A stretch of DNA of 48,791 nt from Lachnospiraceae bacterium (GTDB taxonomy: Bacteria; Bacillota; Clostridia; Lachnospirales; Lachnospiraceae). How positions within the stretch are numbered: the first letter of the stretch is position 1; each line of letters starts with the position of its first letter. Location of the stretch: the NCBI GenBank assembly GCA_024682115.1, contig JAIKZO010000017.1:1-48791 (forward strand), written 5' to 3'. The notes under the pieces are model-generated. The model made no database searches. It was not told the origin of the DNA and saw only the letters and a list, made by a program, of their open reading frames with translations. The translations under genes and the position numbers were made by a program. Shown here one piece after another: positions 42,334 to 48,791 of the stretch.

Positions 42334-43829
42334 AGACAGTAGAAATACTTGGTGCGAATCGGTTTGAAAAATATACGAAGACCCGTGAAGGGAGTCGTGC
42401 GGTCATTGTACAGGATGGGAAGATTCTTCTTACTCATGAATTACACTCAGGATGGTGGCTGCTCCCGGGGGGCGGCATGGAAGAAGGAGAGACACCGGAG
42501 GATTGCGTGATCCGCGAGGTTGAGGAAGAAACAGGGATTCTTGTCCGACCGATAAGACGTTTTCTTTTCATAAAAGAGTATTACGAAGAATACTGCTATA
42601 CGGGGTATTGTTTTGCCTGTGAAGTGACAGGAATGGGACAGATGAACCTTACCGATGCGGAAAAGCGCCGCGGAGTACAACCGGAGTGGATTCCTTTGCA
42701 GGATGCGATCAAGCTGTTCTCAAAACATGAGTCGTATGCTGATATAAGCGAGGAAAAAAGAGGTTCCTATCAGCGGGAATATACGGTGCTTAAGGAGTAT
42801 ATGGAACTTCACCCTGAAAGTATTGTAAGACAGATTTATGAACGCTTCCCGGGGGTAAGCTGTGCATACAGAGACGCTGCAGGAAGGGAGATATTAAAAT
42901 ATAACGGTACTGCCGATAAGGAAAACAGTATTACGGTGGACGGATATACTGTTTTTCCGGCCTGTTCGATATCAAAGTTTATTACGGCAATAACTGTGAT
43001 GAATCTTCAGGAACAGGGACTGCTGAATATTGATGCTCCCGTCAACCGCTATCTTGATAAGTGGAAGCTGCATACAACCGGCGGAAAAGAAAGTGACGCG
43101 ACAATAAGTTCGCTGCTTAGTCATACATCGGGAATTGTCGATGGAGAAGACTCTTTTTACGGACTTCGCCGCAGTGATCCAGAGATTGGTTTATTGGATA
43201 TTCTGGAGGGAAAAACGGCATATAATGATCGTCGAGCCATAACGGGGAAATTACCCGGATCGGAGTTTGAATACAGCGATGCAGGATATTGCGTGCTGCA
43301 GCTGATGATCGAGGAGATCATGCACTGCGCATTTGAAGATGTAGTGGCAAAACTTGTTTTTGAGCCATTGGGCCTTAAATTAAGTTTCTATGCGACACTG
43401 CAGAATCTTGAACTTCGGGGAAAGAATAAAAATATGGCCGCGGGTTATGATGAAGAAGGTTCATTGATCCCGGGAAAGTACCCGCAGGTTCCGGATCTTG
43501 CGGCTTCGGGCTTGTGGAGCTCACCCTCTGAACTGATGGTGATCGCAAAAGCATTTATTGACGCGGCAAAAGGCGGGAATTCTTTACTTAGTAAGGAATC
43601 TGCGCAAGAGATGATCAGGCCGGCAGAAAACTTTTCATGGGTGGGCCTTGGATTGTTCCTGCGTGGTGATAATACTTTGGTATCGCAAGGCTGGGGAGAG
43701 AATGGGCAGTGTATGTTGAAAATGGATGTTGCAACCGGAGAGGTGTCTGTCATAATGACAAATAAAAATCCGGGTGTAGACCAGTCAGAGTCCGGAGTAG
43801 AACAGCTTGCATGTAAAATTTTTGGATAA
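42330..43829 (+). CDS. NUDIX hydrolase-serine hydrolase (class C beta-lactamase-like) fusion
   Basis: The 499-residue product joins two enzymes. Residues 1-160 hold a NUDIX domain with a complete G-x5-E-x7-REV-x-EE-x-G-I box (GGGMEEGETPED and on). Residues about 170-499 form a beta-lactamase/PBP-like serine hydrolase with S213-I-S-K216, Y315-S-D317 in place of YxN, and a SHTSGI loop. There is no signal peptide, although this serine hydrolase family usually works outside the cytoplasm. The frame is continuous through the junction. The last gene of the operon; a terminator follows. Substrates are unknown. Confidence 0.85.
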   Translation: MKTVEILGANRFEKYTKTREGSRAVIVQDGKILLTHELHSGWWLLPGGGMEEGETPEDCVIREVEEETGILVRPIRRFLFIKEYYEEYCYTGYCFACEVTGMGQMNLTDAEKRRGVQPEWIPLQDAIKLFSKHESYADISEEKRGSYQREYTVLKEYMELHPESIVRQIYERFPGVSCAYRDAAGREILKYNGTADKENSITVDGYTVFPACSISKFITAITVMNLQEQGLLNIDAPVNRYLDKWKLHTTGGKESDATISSLLSHTSGIVDGEDSFYGLRRSDPEIGLLDILEGKTAYNDRRAITGKLPGSEFEYSDAGYCVLQLMIEEIMHCAFEDVVAKLVFEPLGLKLSFYATLQNLELRGKNKNMAAGYDEEGSLIPGKYPQVPDLAASGLWSSPSELMVIAKAFIDAAKGGNSLLSKESAQEMIRPAENFSWVGLGLFLRGDNTLVSQGWGENGQCMLKMDVATGEVSVIMTNKNPGVDQSESGVEQLACKIFG

Positions 43830-43853
43830 ATTATATTTGGCTATGATGCCGGG

Positions 43854-43875
43854 CCGCCCAAGAGGCGGTTTTTTT
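43854..43875 (+). terminator. Terminator after the NUDIX fusion gene
   Basis: CCGCC and GGCGG pair around CAAGA, followed by seven T. Confidence 0.85.
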
Positions 43876-43888
43876 ATACTTTTAAATA

Positions 43889-43907
43889 AACAGAATATTG
43901 TTCTGAT
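43889..43907 (+). promoter_or_regulatory. Operator-like dyad 1 of the second TetR cluster
   Basis: AACAGAATATTGTTCTGAT contains CAGAA-N5-TTCTG and lies just before the -35. A similar 19-mer lies at 43947-43965. Confidence 0.5.
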
Positions 43908-43912
43908 AATTA

Positions 43913-43941
43913 TTGACAAATGACATATACGGCGATATATT
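43913..43941 (+). promoter_or_regulatory. Promoter of the second hydrolase-tetR cluster
   Basis: TTGACA (43913-43918), 17 bases, TATATT (43936-43941). Confidence 0.8.
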
Positions 43942-43946
43942 TAATT

Positions 43947-43965
43947 AACAGAACGATATTCGGTT
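43947..43965 (+). promoter_or_regulatory. Operator-like dyad 2 of the second TetR cluster
   Basis: AACAGAACGATATTCGGTT is a dyad (AACAGAA/TTCGGTT) at the likely transcription start, related to dyad 1. The tetR at 45138 is the probable regulator. Confidence 0.5.
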
Positions 43966-43981
43966 TATGGAGGACATATGT

Positions 43982-45160
43982 ATGGTTAACGAAAAAACTA
44001 TGTTTCAGGCAGGCTACTATACTTTTCATGAGGATGAAGGATTAAACTTCCAGTTGAACAGGTTTTATACTTACGGTGTTTTTTCAAAGGAAGAACTCAT
44101 GGATATCGGAAAGAGGATCGACAGTTTTGAGAAGTGGATCTCACTTTTCGTGGAGACAGGAGCCAAGGCGGAGCAGGATAACGAACCGCTAAAGGCTGCT
44201 ACATGTTATCGGGCGGCGCAGTTTTATACATTAAGCGGTCAGAAGGATGAAAACGGGAACAGTCTCAAGCATGTTCTGTACGATAAGTGCATGAAATACT
44301 ATAATGAATATTATGAAGGACTGCCTTATCTTAAGTTGACGAGGATACCTTATAAGGACTATGAACTGCCGGTTTATCATGCGTTGTGCGAAAATCCTTT
44401 GGGTACCATTGTTATTCATGGCGGATATGACAGCATCGCACAGGATCTGCTTGCAATGATCCCGTATTTCTATGAGAAATCCTATAGTGTCTATTATTTT
44501 GAAGGACCGGGCCAGGGAGAGCCGCTGATGCAATATGATGCCAGGATGACACCTGAGTGGGAACACTGCACGGGAGCTGTTCTTGATCATTTTGATCTTA
44601 AAGATGTAACGTTGATAGGCGTATCGCTGGGTGGATATCTGGCAACAAGAGCAGCGGCTTATGATAAGAGGATATCCCGTCTTGTAATGTACGATCTGAT
44701 CTATGATTTTTACGGAGCGATACTTAATAAGATGGGGAGTTTTGGCAGGTTTTTCGATTATCTTACAAGGCATCCCAAGAACGTTTCCTGGCGGTGGCTG
44801 AATAAAAAGTTTGATCAGAACTATTTTACAAAATGGCTGCTTTTGCAGGGATATTCCATATATGAGGATGTTCATACTCCCTGTGAGTATTTTAATCATA
44901 TCAGGAAATATAACACGAGAGAGATTTCAAAGCTTATTACTCAGGATACGCTCGTACTTGCGGGAGCTGCCGATATATACACTGTATTTTATCAGGATCA
45001 GATAGATGCACTTGTCAACGCCAAAAGTGTGACAGGGCGACTTTTTACAAAAGATGAGAATGCAGATCACCACTGTCAGGTTGGCAATATGGGACTGCTG
45101 CTTGAAACAATTGCAGACTGGATCAGGGAGAAAACAGATGGCAAGGAAGAAAGTGCTTGA
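43982..45160 (+). CDS. FrsA-like alpha/beta hydrolase
   Basis: ATG 43982 is chosen because GGAGG (43969-43973) sits 8 bases upstream; ATG 43967 would precede that site. The 392-residue product has a helical N-terminal half (1-130) and an alpha/beta-hydrolase core with the nucleophile S215 in GVSLGGYLA and the late His in ADHHCQV. This two-part layout resembles FrsA/DUF1100-type and cap-domain hydrolases. It overlaps tetR by 23 bases. The substrate is unknown; the context suggests an acyl ester. Confidence 0.8.
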   Translation: MVNEKTMFQAGYYTFHEDEGLNFQLNRFYTYGVFSKEELMDIGKRIDSFEKWISLFVETGAKAEQDNEPLKAATCYRAAQFYTLSGQKDENGNSLKHVLYDKCMKYYNEYYEGLPYLKLTRIPYKDYELPVYHALCENPLGTIVIHGGYDSIAQDLLAMIPYFYEKSYSVYYFEGPGQGEPLMQYDARMTPEWEHCTGAVLDHFDLKDVTLIGVSLGGYLATRAAAYDKRISRLVMYDLIYDFYGAILNKMGSFGRFFDYLTRHPKNVSWRWLNKKFDQNYFTKWLLLQGYSIYEDVHTPCEYFNHIRKYNTREISKLITQDTLVLAGAADIYTVFYQDQIDALVNAKSVTGRLFTKDENADHHCQVGNMGLLLETIADWIREKTDGKEESA

Positions 45161-45692
45161 AGGCGGTAAAAGGGATGAAATCATAGGAACGGCGATGAAG
45201 CTTTTCTTTGAACAAGGATACGAAACTACCTCCGTCAGGATGATAATGAACGAGGTCGGCGGTGAGATAGGGATGTTCTATCACTACTTCAAGTCCAAAG
45301 ATATGCTGTTTGATCTCGTTGTGGAGAGGTTCTTCCAAAACTACAGGGAGAGATTTGAAGCAATGCTGTCCGATTGCGATACCCGGGAAGACTTTGTAAA
45401 TACATTTCTTCCGATGTATGAAAAGTCCATGGAGGAGTTTGGACAGATACAGGGAAATGTTCACTGGACCGTTCAGGCAGCTATGCATGATGGGACTCTC
45501 GAATTGCTCCTCCCGCTTATAAGTACAAAGATAGATAAGTGGGGCAAAAAGAACTGCGAATCTGCTGATATTCTTGCCGGGCAGCTTCTATACGGATTGT
45601 CAGCAACCATTCATTCACCCGGATTTGAAAAGATGAATACGGATAAAAAGAGAGACTGCATTCTTGATTATATAAGAAGAGTACTTGACTAA
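45138..45692 (+). CDS. TetR family regulator
   Basis: ATG 45138 follows GGGAG within the hydrolase gene; earlier in-frame starts are inside that gene. The 184-residue product has the TetR HTH (KRDEIIGTAMKLFFEQGYET, then GGEIGMFYHYFKSKDML) and a short effector domain. It probably represses the cluster through the paired dyads at 43889-43965. It is not closely similar to the TetR at 41217, and the operators differ. Confidence 0.9.
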   Translation: MARKKVLEGGKRDEIIGTAMKLFFEQGYETTSVRMIMNEVGGEIGMFYHYFKSKDMLFDLVVERFFQNYRERFEAMLSDCDTREDFVNTFLPMYEKSMEEFGQIQGNVHWTVQAAMHDGTLELLLPLISTKIDKWGKKNCESADILAGQLLYGLSATIHSPGFEKMNTDKKRDCILDYIRRVLD

Positions 45693-45731
45693 CAGGATAA
45701 GATTGATAATGAGATAAGGAAAGAAAGATTC

Positions 45732-46949
45732 ATGTCAGATAGAAAGTATTTATATACGGAAAGAGCGCACTATATGTGCCCGAATATGCACTTCGGCATC
45801 GTGGCGGAGATCGGGGCAGAGTTTGATGCAAACGGGATCATTGAGAGCGTAGATGTTCTAAGATCGGCTCACCCGCTTATGAGAAGTCTGATCGCCGAGG
45901 AGCAGGGAAGTTCCGGGATATATTATGAGGAGCATTCGGAACTTGAGATCCCTATAACGATAAAAGAGGCAGACGATAACTGGCAGACTGATTATGAGTC
46001 GGTATCTTCAGCCGGATGGAACGTTCAAAAGGAAGCTCTGCTCAAGATCTTTGCTTATCCTTCCGAGAGCGGAACCAGAGTCCTTTTTATAACGCATCAT
46101 CTTCTTTGCGACGGAAGAGGACTTCTTCAGCTGGTACAGGAGTTTGCTGATCATTATGCGAACGGAGCCAGACCGAACCCGGTTGACGAGAAGCTTATGG
46201 AAAGCCTTGATGACCTCCCTGGCGGCAGCAACCTTGGGTTTATCAGCAAAGTGTTGATACATGATGCTAATAAGAAGTGGCTTAAAGAAAGACATAAGGT
46301 CAGCTACGAAGAGTATCTTAAGTTTGAACGTGATCATGATTCCAAACAGGATATAAAGCGTGAAATAAAAAATGTCGACGGAGAAGAACTTGATACCATC
46401 CTTGGTTTATGCAGGGAAAACGGGGTATCGCTCAATGACTATCTTATTGCCAAGATGATGATCGATGAGGGGACTGATAAGGTGGTCATTGCTTCAGACA
46501 TAAGGAATAAGATCAAAAACTATAAGGAAGGTGCTCTTGGGAACTATGCGACAGCATTTGGAGTGGTGGTTAAGAAAAGAGCCGAGATCATGGAGCTTGC
46601 AAGGGCTGTGGATCATGAAGTCAGGAGTATCATGAGTAAGCCCGATAAGGAAATGCTCGTTCTCTCATGTTATTTCAATATGGAGCCGGAGCTGCTCGAT
46701 GCCTTAGCAATATCGACTCTTGGAAGTTTTGAGAGCAAGGCCGGCAGATTTGTCGGCAGCAAGATGTTCGGCTATGAAAAGCGTGACGGCCATTGTATCA
46801 CGAACCTCGGTAGGGTAGAGAGCGGCGTCATAACAGAGGCTGTATTCATCCCGCCTGCATCACCCGCAAACAGGAAGGCGTGGGGCGTTCTGACGATAAA
46901 CAAAAAGATGAGGATCTGTTCGATCCATTCAATGTGCAACCAGATTTAA
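45732..46949 (+). CDS. Condensation-domain-like acyltransferase (stand-alone)
   Basis: The 405-residue product has the catalytic motif H122-H-L-L-C-D127-G128, i.e. HHxxxDG of the chloramphenicol acetyltransferase/NRPS-condensation/PapA superfamily, and a later NYATAFGVVV segment like the DFG-side strand. Stand-alone members transfer acyl groups to alcohols or amines. It follows tetR by 39 bases with GGAA before the ATG. With the hydrolase it could make and break an ester of one metabolite; that is inference. Confidence 0.8.
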   Translation: MSDRKYLYTERAHYMCPNMHFGIVAEIGAEFDANGIIESVDVLRSAHPLMRSLIAEEQGSSGIYYEEHSELEIPITIKEADDNWQTDYESVSSAGWNVQKEALLKIFAYPSESGTRVLFITHHLLCDGRGLLQLVQEFADHYANGARPNPVDEKLMESLDDLPGGSNLGFISKVLIHDANKKWLKERHKVSYEEYLKFERDHDSKQDIKREIKNVDGEELDTILGLCRENGVSLNDYLIAKMMIDEGTDKVVIASDIRNKIKNYKEGALGNYATAFGVVVKKRAEIMELARAVDHEVRSIMSKPDKEMLVLSCYFNMEPELLDALAISTLGSFESKAGRFVGSKMFGYEKRDGHCITNLGRVESGVITEAVFIPPASPANRKAWGVLTINKKMRICSIHSMCNQI

Positions 46950-46967
46950 CAAAAAATGGCATAATAT

Positions 46968-47006
46968 GTAAGCTTCGCTTGATAGACAGGCGGAGCTTAC
47001 TTTTTT
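46968..47006 (+). terminator. Terminator of the second TetR cluster
   Basis: GTAAGCTTCGC pairs with GCGGAGCTTAC (one T-G pair), followed by six T. Confidence 0.9.
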
Positions 47007-47051
47007 ATAATCAAGAAAAATGTTAAAATATTTAGCAAAGGTGGTAGAAAT

Positions 47052-48128
47052 ATGAGAAAGACATACTTAGATAATATTCGCTGGATAACAGTAGTGCTGG
47101 TTGTCATCTATCATGTAATTTACATATTTAATGGCGTAGTACAGCATGGGATCATCGGTCCTTTCAGTGAACATCAGCCCCAGGATACATATCAGTACAT
47201 AGTTTATCCATGGTTCATGCTGCTTCTGTTTGTGGTATCCGGCATGTCAGCCCGCTACGAACTGAGTAAGCGAACAGAGAAGGAATTCATAAAAGTAAGG
47301 ACGAGAAAATTACTTGTGCCTTCAACAATTGGCCTTCTGGTATTTGGTTGGGTTCTAGGCTATTACAACATGATGATGTCCGGTGCATTCGATTCCATGA
47401 ACAATGTGCCCAAGCCGATTCTTTTCCTGATAATGGCAGTCAGCGGTTCCGGCCCTCTGTGGTACATTCAGATGCTCTGGGTCTTCAGCTTGATACTGGT
47501 ACTGATCAGAAAGATTGAAAAAGACAGATTCTATAAAATCTGTGGCAAGGCCAATCTACTGATAGTTATGCTGCTTGTCATCCCCATATACGGAGCTGCT
47601 CAGATACTTAACACACCGATAATAGTGGTGTACAGATTTGGTATATACGGACTTGGCTTTCTGATAGGATATTTTGTATTATCACATGATGATGTGATGG
47701 AGCAGCTCGGTAAAAACTGGCTGATCTTAAGCATTCTCGCAGTTGCTTCCTGCGTGGCCTTTGTGATTCTTTACATGGGTGAGCCTTATCCGGATCACGT
47801 TGTCCTGGATACGATCATGTGCAACGTATATGCATGGTTTGGAACTATCGGCATACTTGCTTTCATGAAAAAATGGGGGCATTTTGAGAATGCTTTCTCA
47901 AAGTGGATGTGCAAAAGATCATGGGGCCTCTATGTATTCCATTATTTGATGATAGCGGTCAGTGGATGGTATCTGCATACACTGTGTCCAACCCTTGCGC
48001 CCATCATAGTATACCTGTTGGTTGCAACAGCAGCATTTGCAGGCTCCTACCTTCTGTATGAGATCATGAGCCGCATACCTGTCTTAAGATGGTGTGTTCT
48101 GGGAATAAAAAAGGAGAAGAAAGAATGA
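47052..48128 (+). CDS. Acyltransferase family 3 membrane protein
   Basis: The 358-residue product has about ten membrane segments and the acyltransferase-3 pattern YLDNIRWITVVLVVIYHV at the start, with catalytic-type H20, then R residues in SARYELSKR and VRTRKLLVPS. Members O-acylate sugars, lipids or peptides in the membrane. Its stop overlaps the start of the XRE-AbrB gene by 4 bases, an unusual pairing that implies co-expression. Confidence 0.88.
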   Translation: MRKTYLDNIRWITVVLVVIYHVIYIFNGVVQHGIIGPFSEHQPQDTYQYIVYPWFMLLLFVVSGMSARYELSKRTEKEFIKVRTRKLLVPSTIGLLVFGWVLGYYNMMMSGAFDSMNNVPKPILFLIMAVSGSGPLWYIQMLWVFSLILVLIRKIEKDRFYKICGKANLLIVMLLVIPIYGAAQILNTPIIVVYRFGIYGLGFLIGYFVLSHDDVMEQLGKNWLILSILAVASCVAFVILYMGEPYPDHVVLDTIMCNVYAWFGTIGILAFMKKWGHFENAFSKWMCKRSWGLYVFHYLMIAVSGWYLHTLCPTLAPIIVYLLVATAAFAGSYLLYEIMSRIPVLRWCVLGIKKEKKE

Positions 48129-48553
48129 GTTTTGCGGATAATCTGATCGAATTAAGAAAGCTTAACAATCTGTCCCAAGAGGATATTGCAGAGAAGATCG
48201 GCGTATCAAGACAGACCCTTTCTAAATATGAGACCGGAGAGTCGCTGCCGGATATAGAGAGATGCAGGCAGCTGGCAGACCTCTTTGGTGTGACCATTGA
48301 TGATCTTATCTCGTATGAAAAGAATGATGATGACAATATGGGATTTGTAATACCGCCAAAAGGAAAGCATATCTTTGGAATGGTCAAAGTGGGAGAAAAG
48401 GGACAGATCGTTATTCCCGCCAAGGCAAGAAAAATCTTCGACATTAAAACAGGTGACAATCTGATCGTTCTCGGGGATGAAAGCCAGGGAATAGCTCTCA
48501 TTAAGGAGAAGGGACTTCTTGGACTTATCAACGGAGCAAAACATCCTTGCTAA
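48125..48553 (+). CDS. XRE HTH-SpoVT/AbrB dual DNA-binding regulator
   Basis: ATG 48125 follows AAGGAG in the end of the acyltransferase gene. The 142-residue product has an XRE/Cro helix-turn-helix (1-62; LSQEDIAEKIGVSRQTLSKYE) and a SpoVT/AbrB swapped-hairpin domain (about 86-125; VGEKGQIVIPAKARKIFDIK). Two DNA-binding modules in one small protein are known in Firmicutes but uncommon. Targets are unknown; autoregulation is plausible. Confidence 0.88.
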   Translation: MSFADNLIELRKLNNLSQEDIAEKIGVSRQTLSKYETGESLPDIERCRQLADLFGVTIDDLISYEKNDDDNMGFVIPPKGKHIFGMVKVGEKGQIVIPAKARKIFDIKTGDNLIVLGDESQGIALIKEKGLLGLINGAKHPC

Positions 48554-48603
48554 TAGGCCACAAAAATTAGGCATAATAGGGCTATTCAGGAGGAGAGAAC
48601 GCT

Positions 48604-48624
48604 ATGATTCAACTGCTTTTCTGA
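48604..48624 (+). other. Tiny reading frame with strong ribosome site (MIQLLF-stop)
   Basis: AGGAGGAG lies about 9 bases before an ATG that encodes six residues and TGA. If the TGA were read through, the frame would run 15 codons further through a hydrophobic stretch to TAG at 48667-48669 in the hairpin below. It may be a leader peptide or the remnant of a small membrane peptide gene. Confidence 0.35.
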
Positions 48625-48644
48625 CATTTTGCGTTTTTTCTCGT

Positions 48645-48675
48645 ACTACTAGGCATGTGCAGACAGTAGTTTTTT
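48645..48675 (+). terminator. Weak terminator or attenuator
   Basis: ACTACT and AGTAGT pair across a 14-base loop containing GCA-TG-TGC, followed by T6. It lies before the next gene, so it may attenuate it. Confidence 0.5.
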
Positions 48676-48706
48676 CCAGGCCATATCGTTAAAAGGTTAT
48701 AGATAA

Positions 48707-48791
48707 ATGACAGATTTTACTACTATTACAGCTTGCGGTGAATGCTGCGTGGGCTGTTCGAAAAAGATAAACGGGGAATGTCCCGGGTGTA
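48707..48791 (+). CDS. N-terminus of a Cys-rich protein (possibly DUF3795-like), truncated by window end
   Basis: Twenty-eight codons are visible after AAAGG and ATG 48707. Six cysteines lie in CGECCVGCSKK and ECPGC, a metal-binding style spacing. The reading frame is still open at the edge. Assignment to DUF3795 is only a guess. Confidence 0.45.
   Translation, partial: MTDFTTITACGECCVGCSKKINGECPGC

Noticed and set aside
44231-44899. Antisense open frame of 222 codons opposite the FrsA-like hydrolase
   Set aside because: The sense-strand gene has a ribosome site and active-site motifs; the antisense product has none.
48064-48574. Antisense frames opposite the XRE-AbrB gene
   Set aside because: The sense gene has two clear domains and a ribosome site; the antisense frames have no support.

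Overview
The window looks like chromosomal DNA from an anaerobic, low-to-moderate GC Firmicute, most likely a rumen or gut member of the Lachnospiraceae (Butyrivibrio-like). This rests on the gene orders rqcH|yicC-gmk-rpoZ-rimO-pgsA and recA-recX-rny, strong AGGAGG ribosome sites, two Firmicute-type LexA (DinR) boxes before recA, DegV and CUT1 sugar-transport loci, hybrid and YesM-type histidine kinases, and a family-5 glycoside hydrolase. The genus is inference. No rRNA, tRNA or CRISPR array was seen.

Layout. (1) 1-16.7 kb is mostly housekeeping: the end of a lipid-linked saccharide flippase; rqcH on the minus strand; yicC, gmk, rpoZ, rimO and pgsA tightly packed; a 7-TM hybrid histidine kinase directly after pgsA; the SOS-controlled recA-recX pair; rny; an aminotransferase with a NUDIX ADP-ribose pyrophosphatase; xerD; hisS. 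(2) 16.7-23.8 kb holds azlCD on the minus strand, a large hybrid kinase with REC and Hpt domains followed by a PfoR-like PTS-IIC membrane protein, and a PadR-HAAS(DUF1700)-DUF4097 operon behind a near-ideal palindromic operator. (3) 23.8-28.6 kb holds the most unusual gene of the window: one reading frame joining a DUF362 domain, a 2x[4Fe-4S] ferredoxin domain, one membrane span and an extracellular GH5 cellulase domain, followed by a large lipoprotein with a poly-Glu/poly-Lys neck. (4) 28.6-30.0 kb, minus strand: DegV (a FakB-like fatty-acid binder) with a free-standing copy of the middle domain of FakA. (5) 30.2-36.2 kb: a CUT1 sugar ABC transporter (binding lipoprotein, intergenic attenuator, two permeases, no ATPase) with a YesM/YesN-type two-component pair.

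(6) 36.3-40.2 kb is accessory: a tandem flavodoxin-like protein, an ECF-type S component, an HXXEE membrane protein, a REP-associated tyrosine transposase (RAYT) and a GNAT acetyltransferase. Three copies of a REP-like element with core GGGGACGGGGTTA lie here. Copies A and B carry the stop codons of the ECF, HXXEE and RAYT genes; copy C encodes part of the N-terminus of the acetyltransferase. (7) 40.2-48.8 kb holds two TetR-controlled clusters, each with a good promoter overlapped or flanked by paired inverted repeats: alpha/beta hydrolase-TetR-membrane protein-NUDIX/serine-hydrolase fusion, and alpha/beta hydrolase-TetR-condensation-like acyltransferase. Then come an acyltransferase-3 membrane protein translationally coupled to an XRE-AbrB regulator, a tiny leader-like reading frame with a hairpin, and the start of a Cys-rich protein cut by the window edge.

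The observations most worth follow-up are the DUF362-ferredoxin-TM-GH5 fusion, the RAYT/REP-like elements built into gene ends, the NUDIX-serine hydrolase fusion and the stand-alone FakA middle domain beside DegV.
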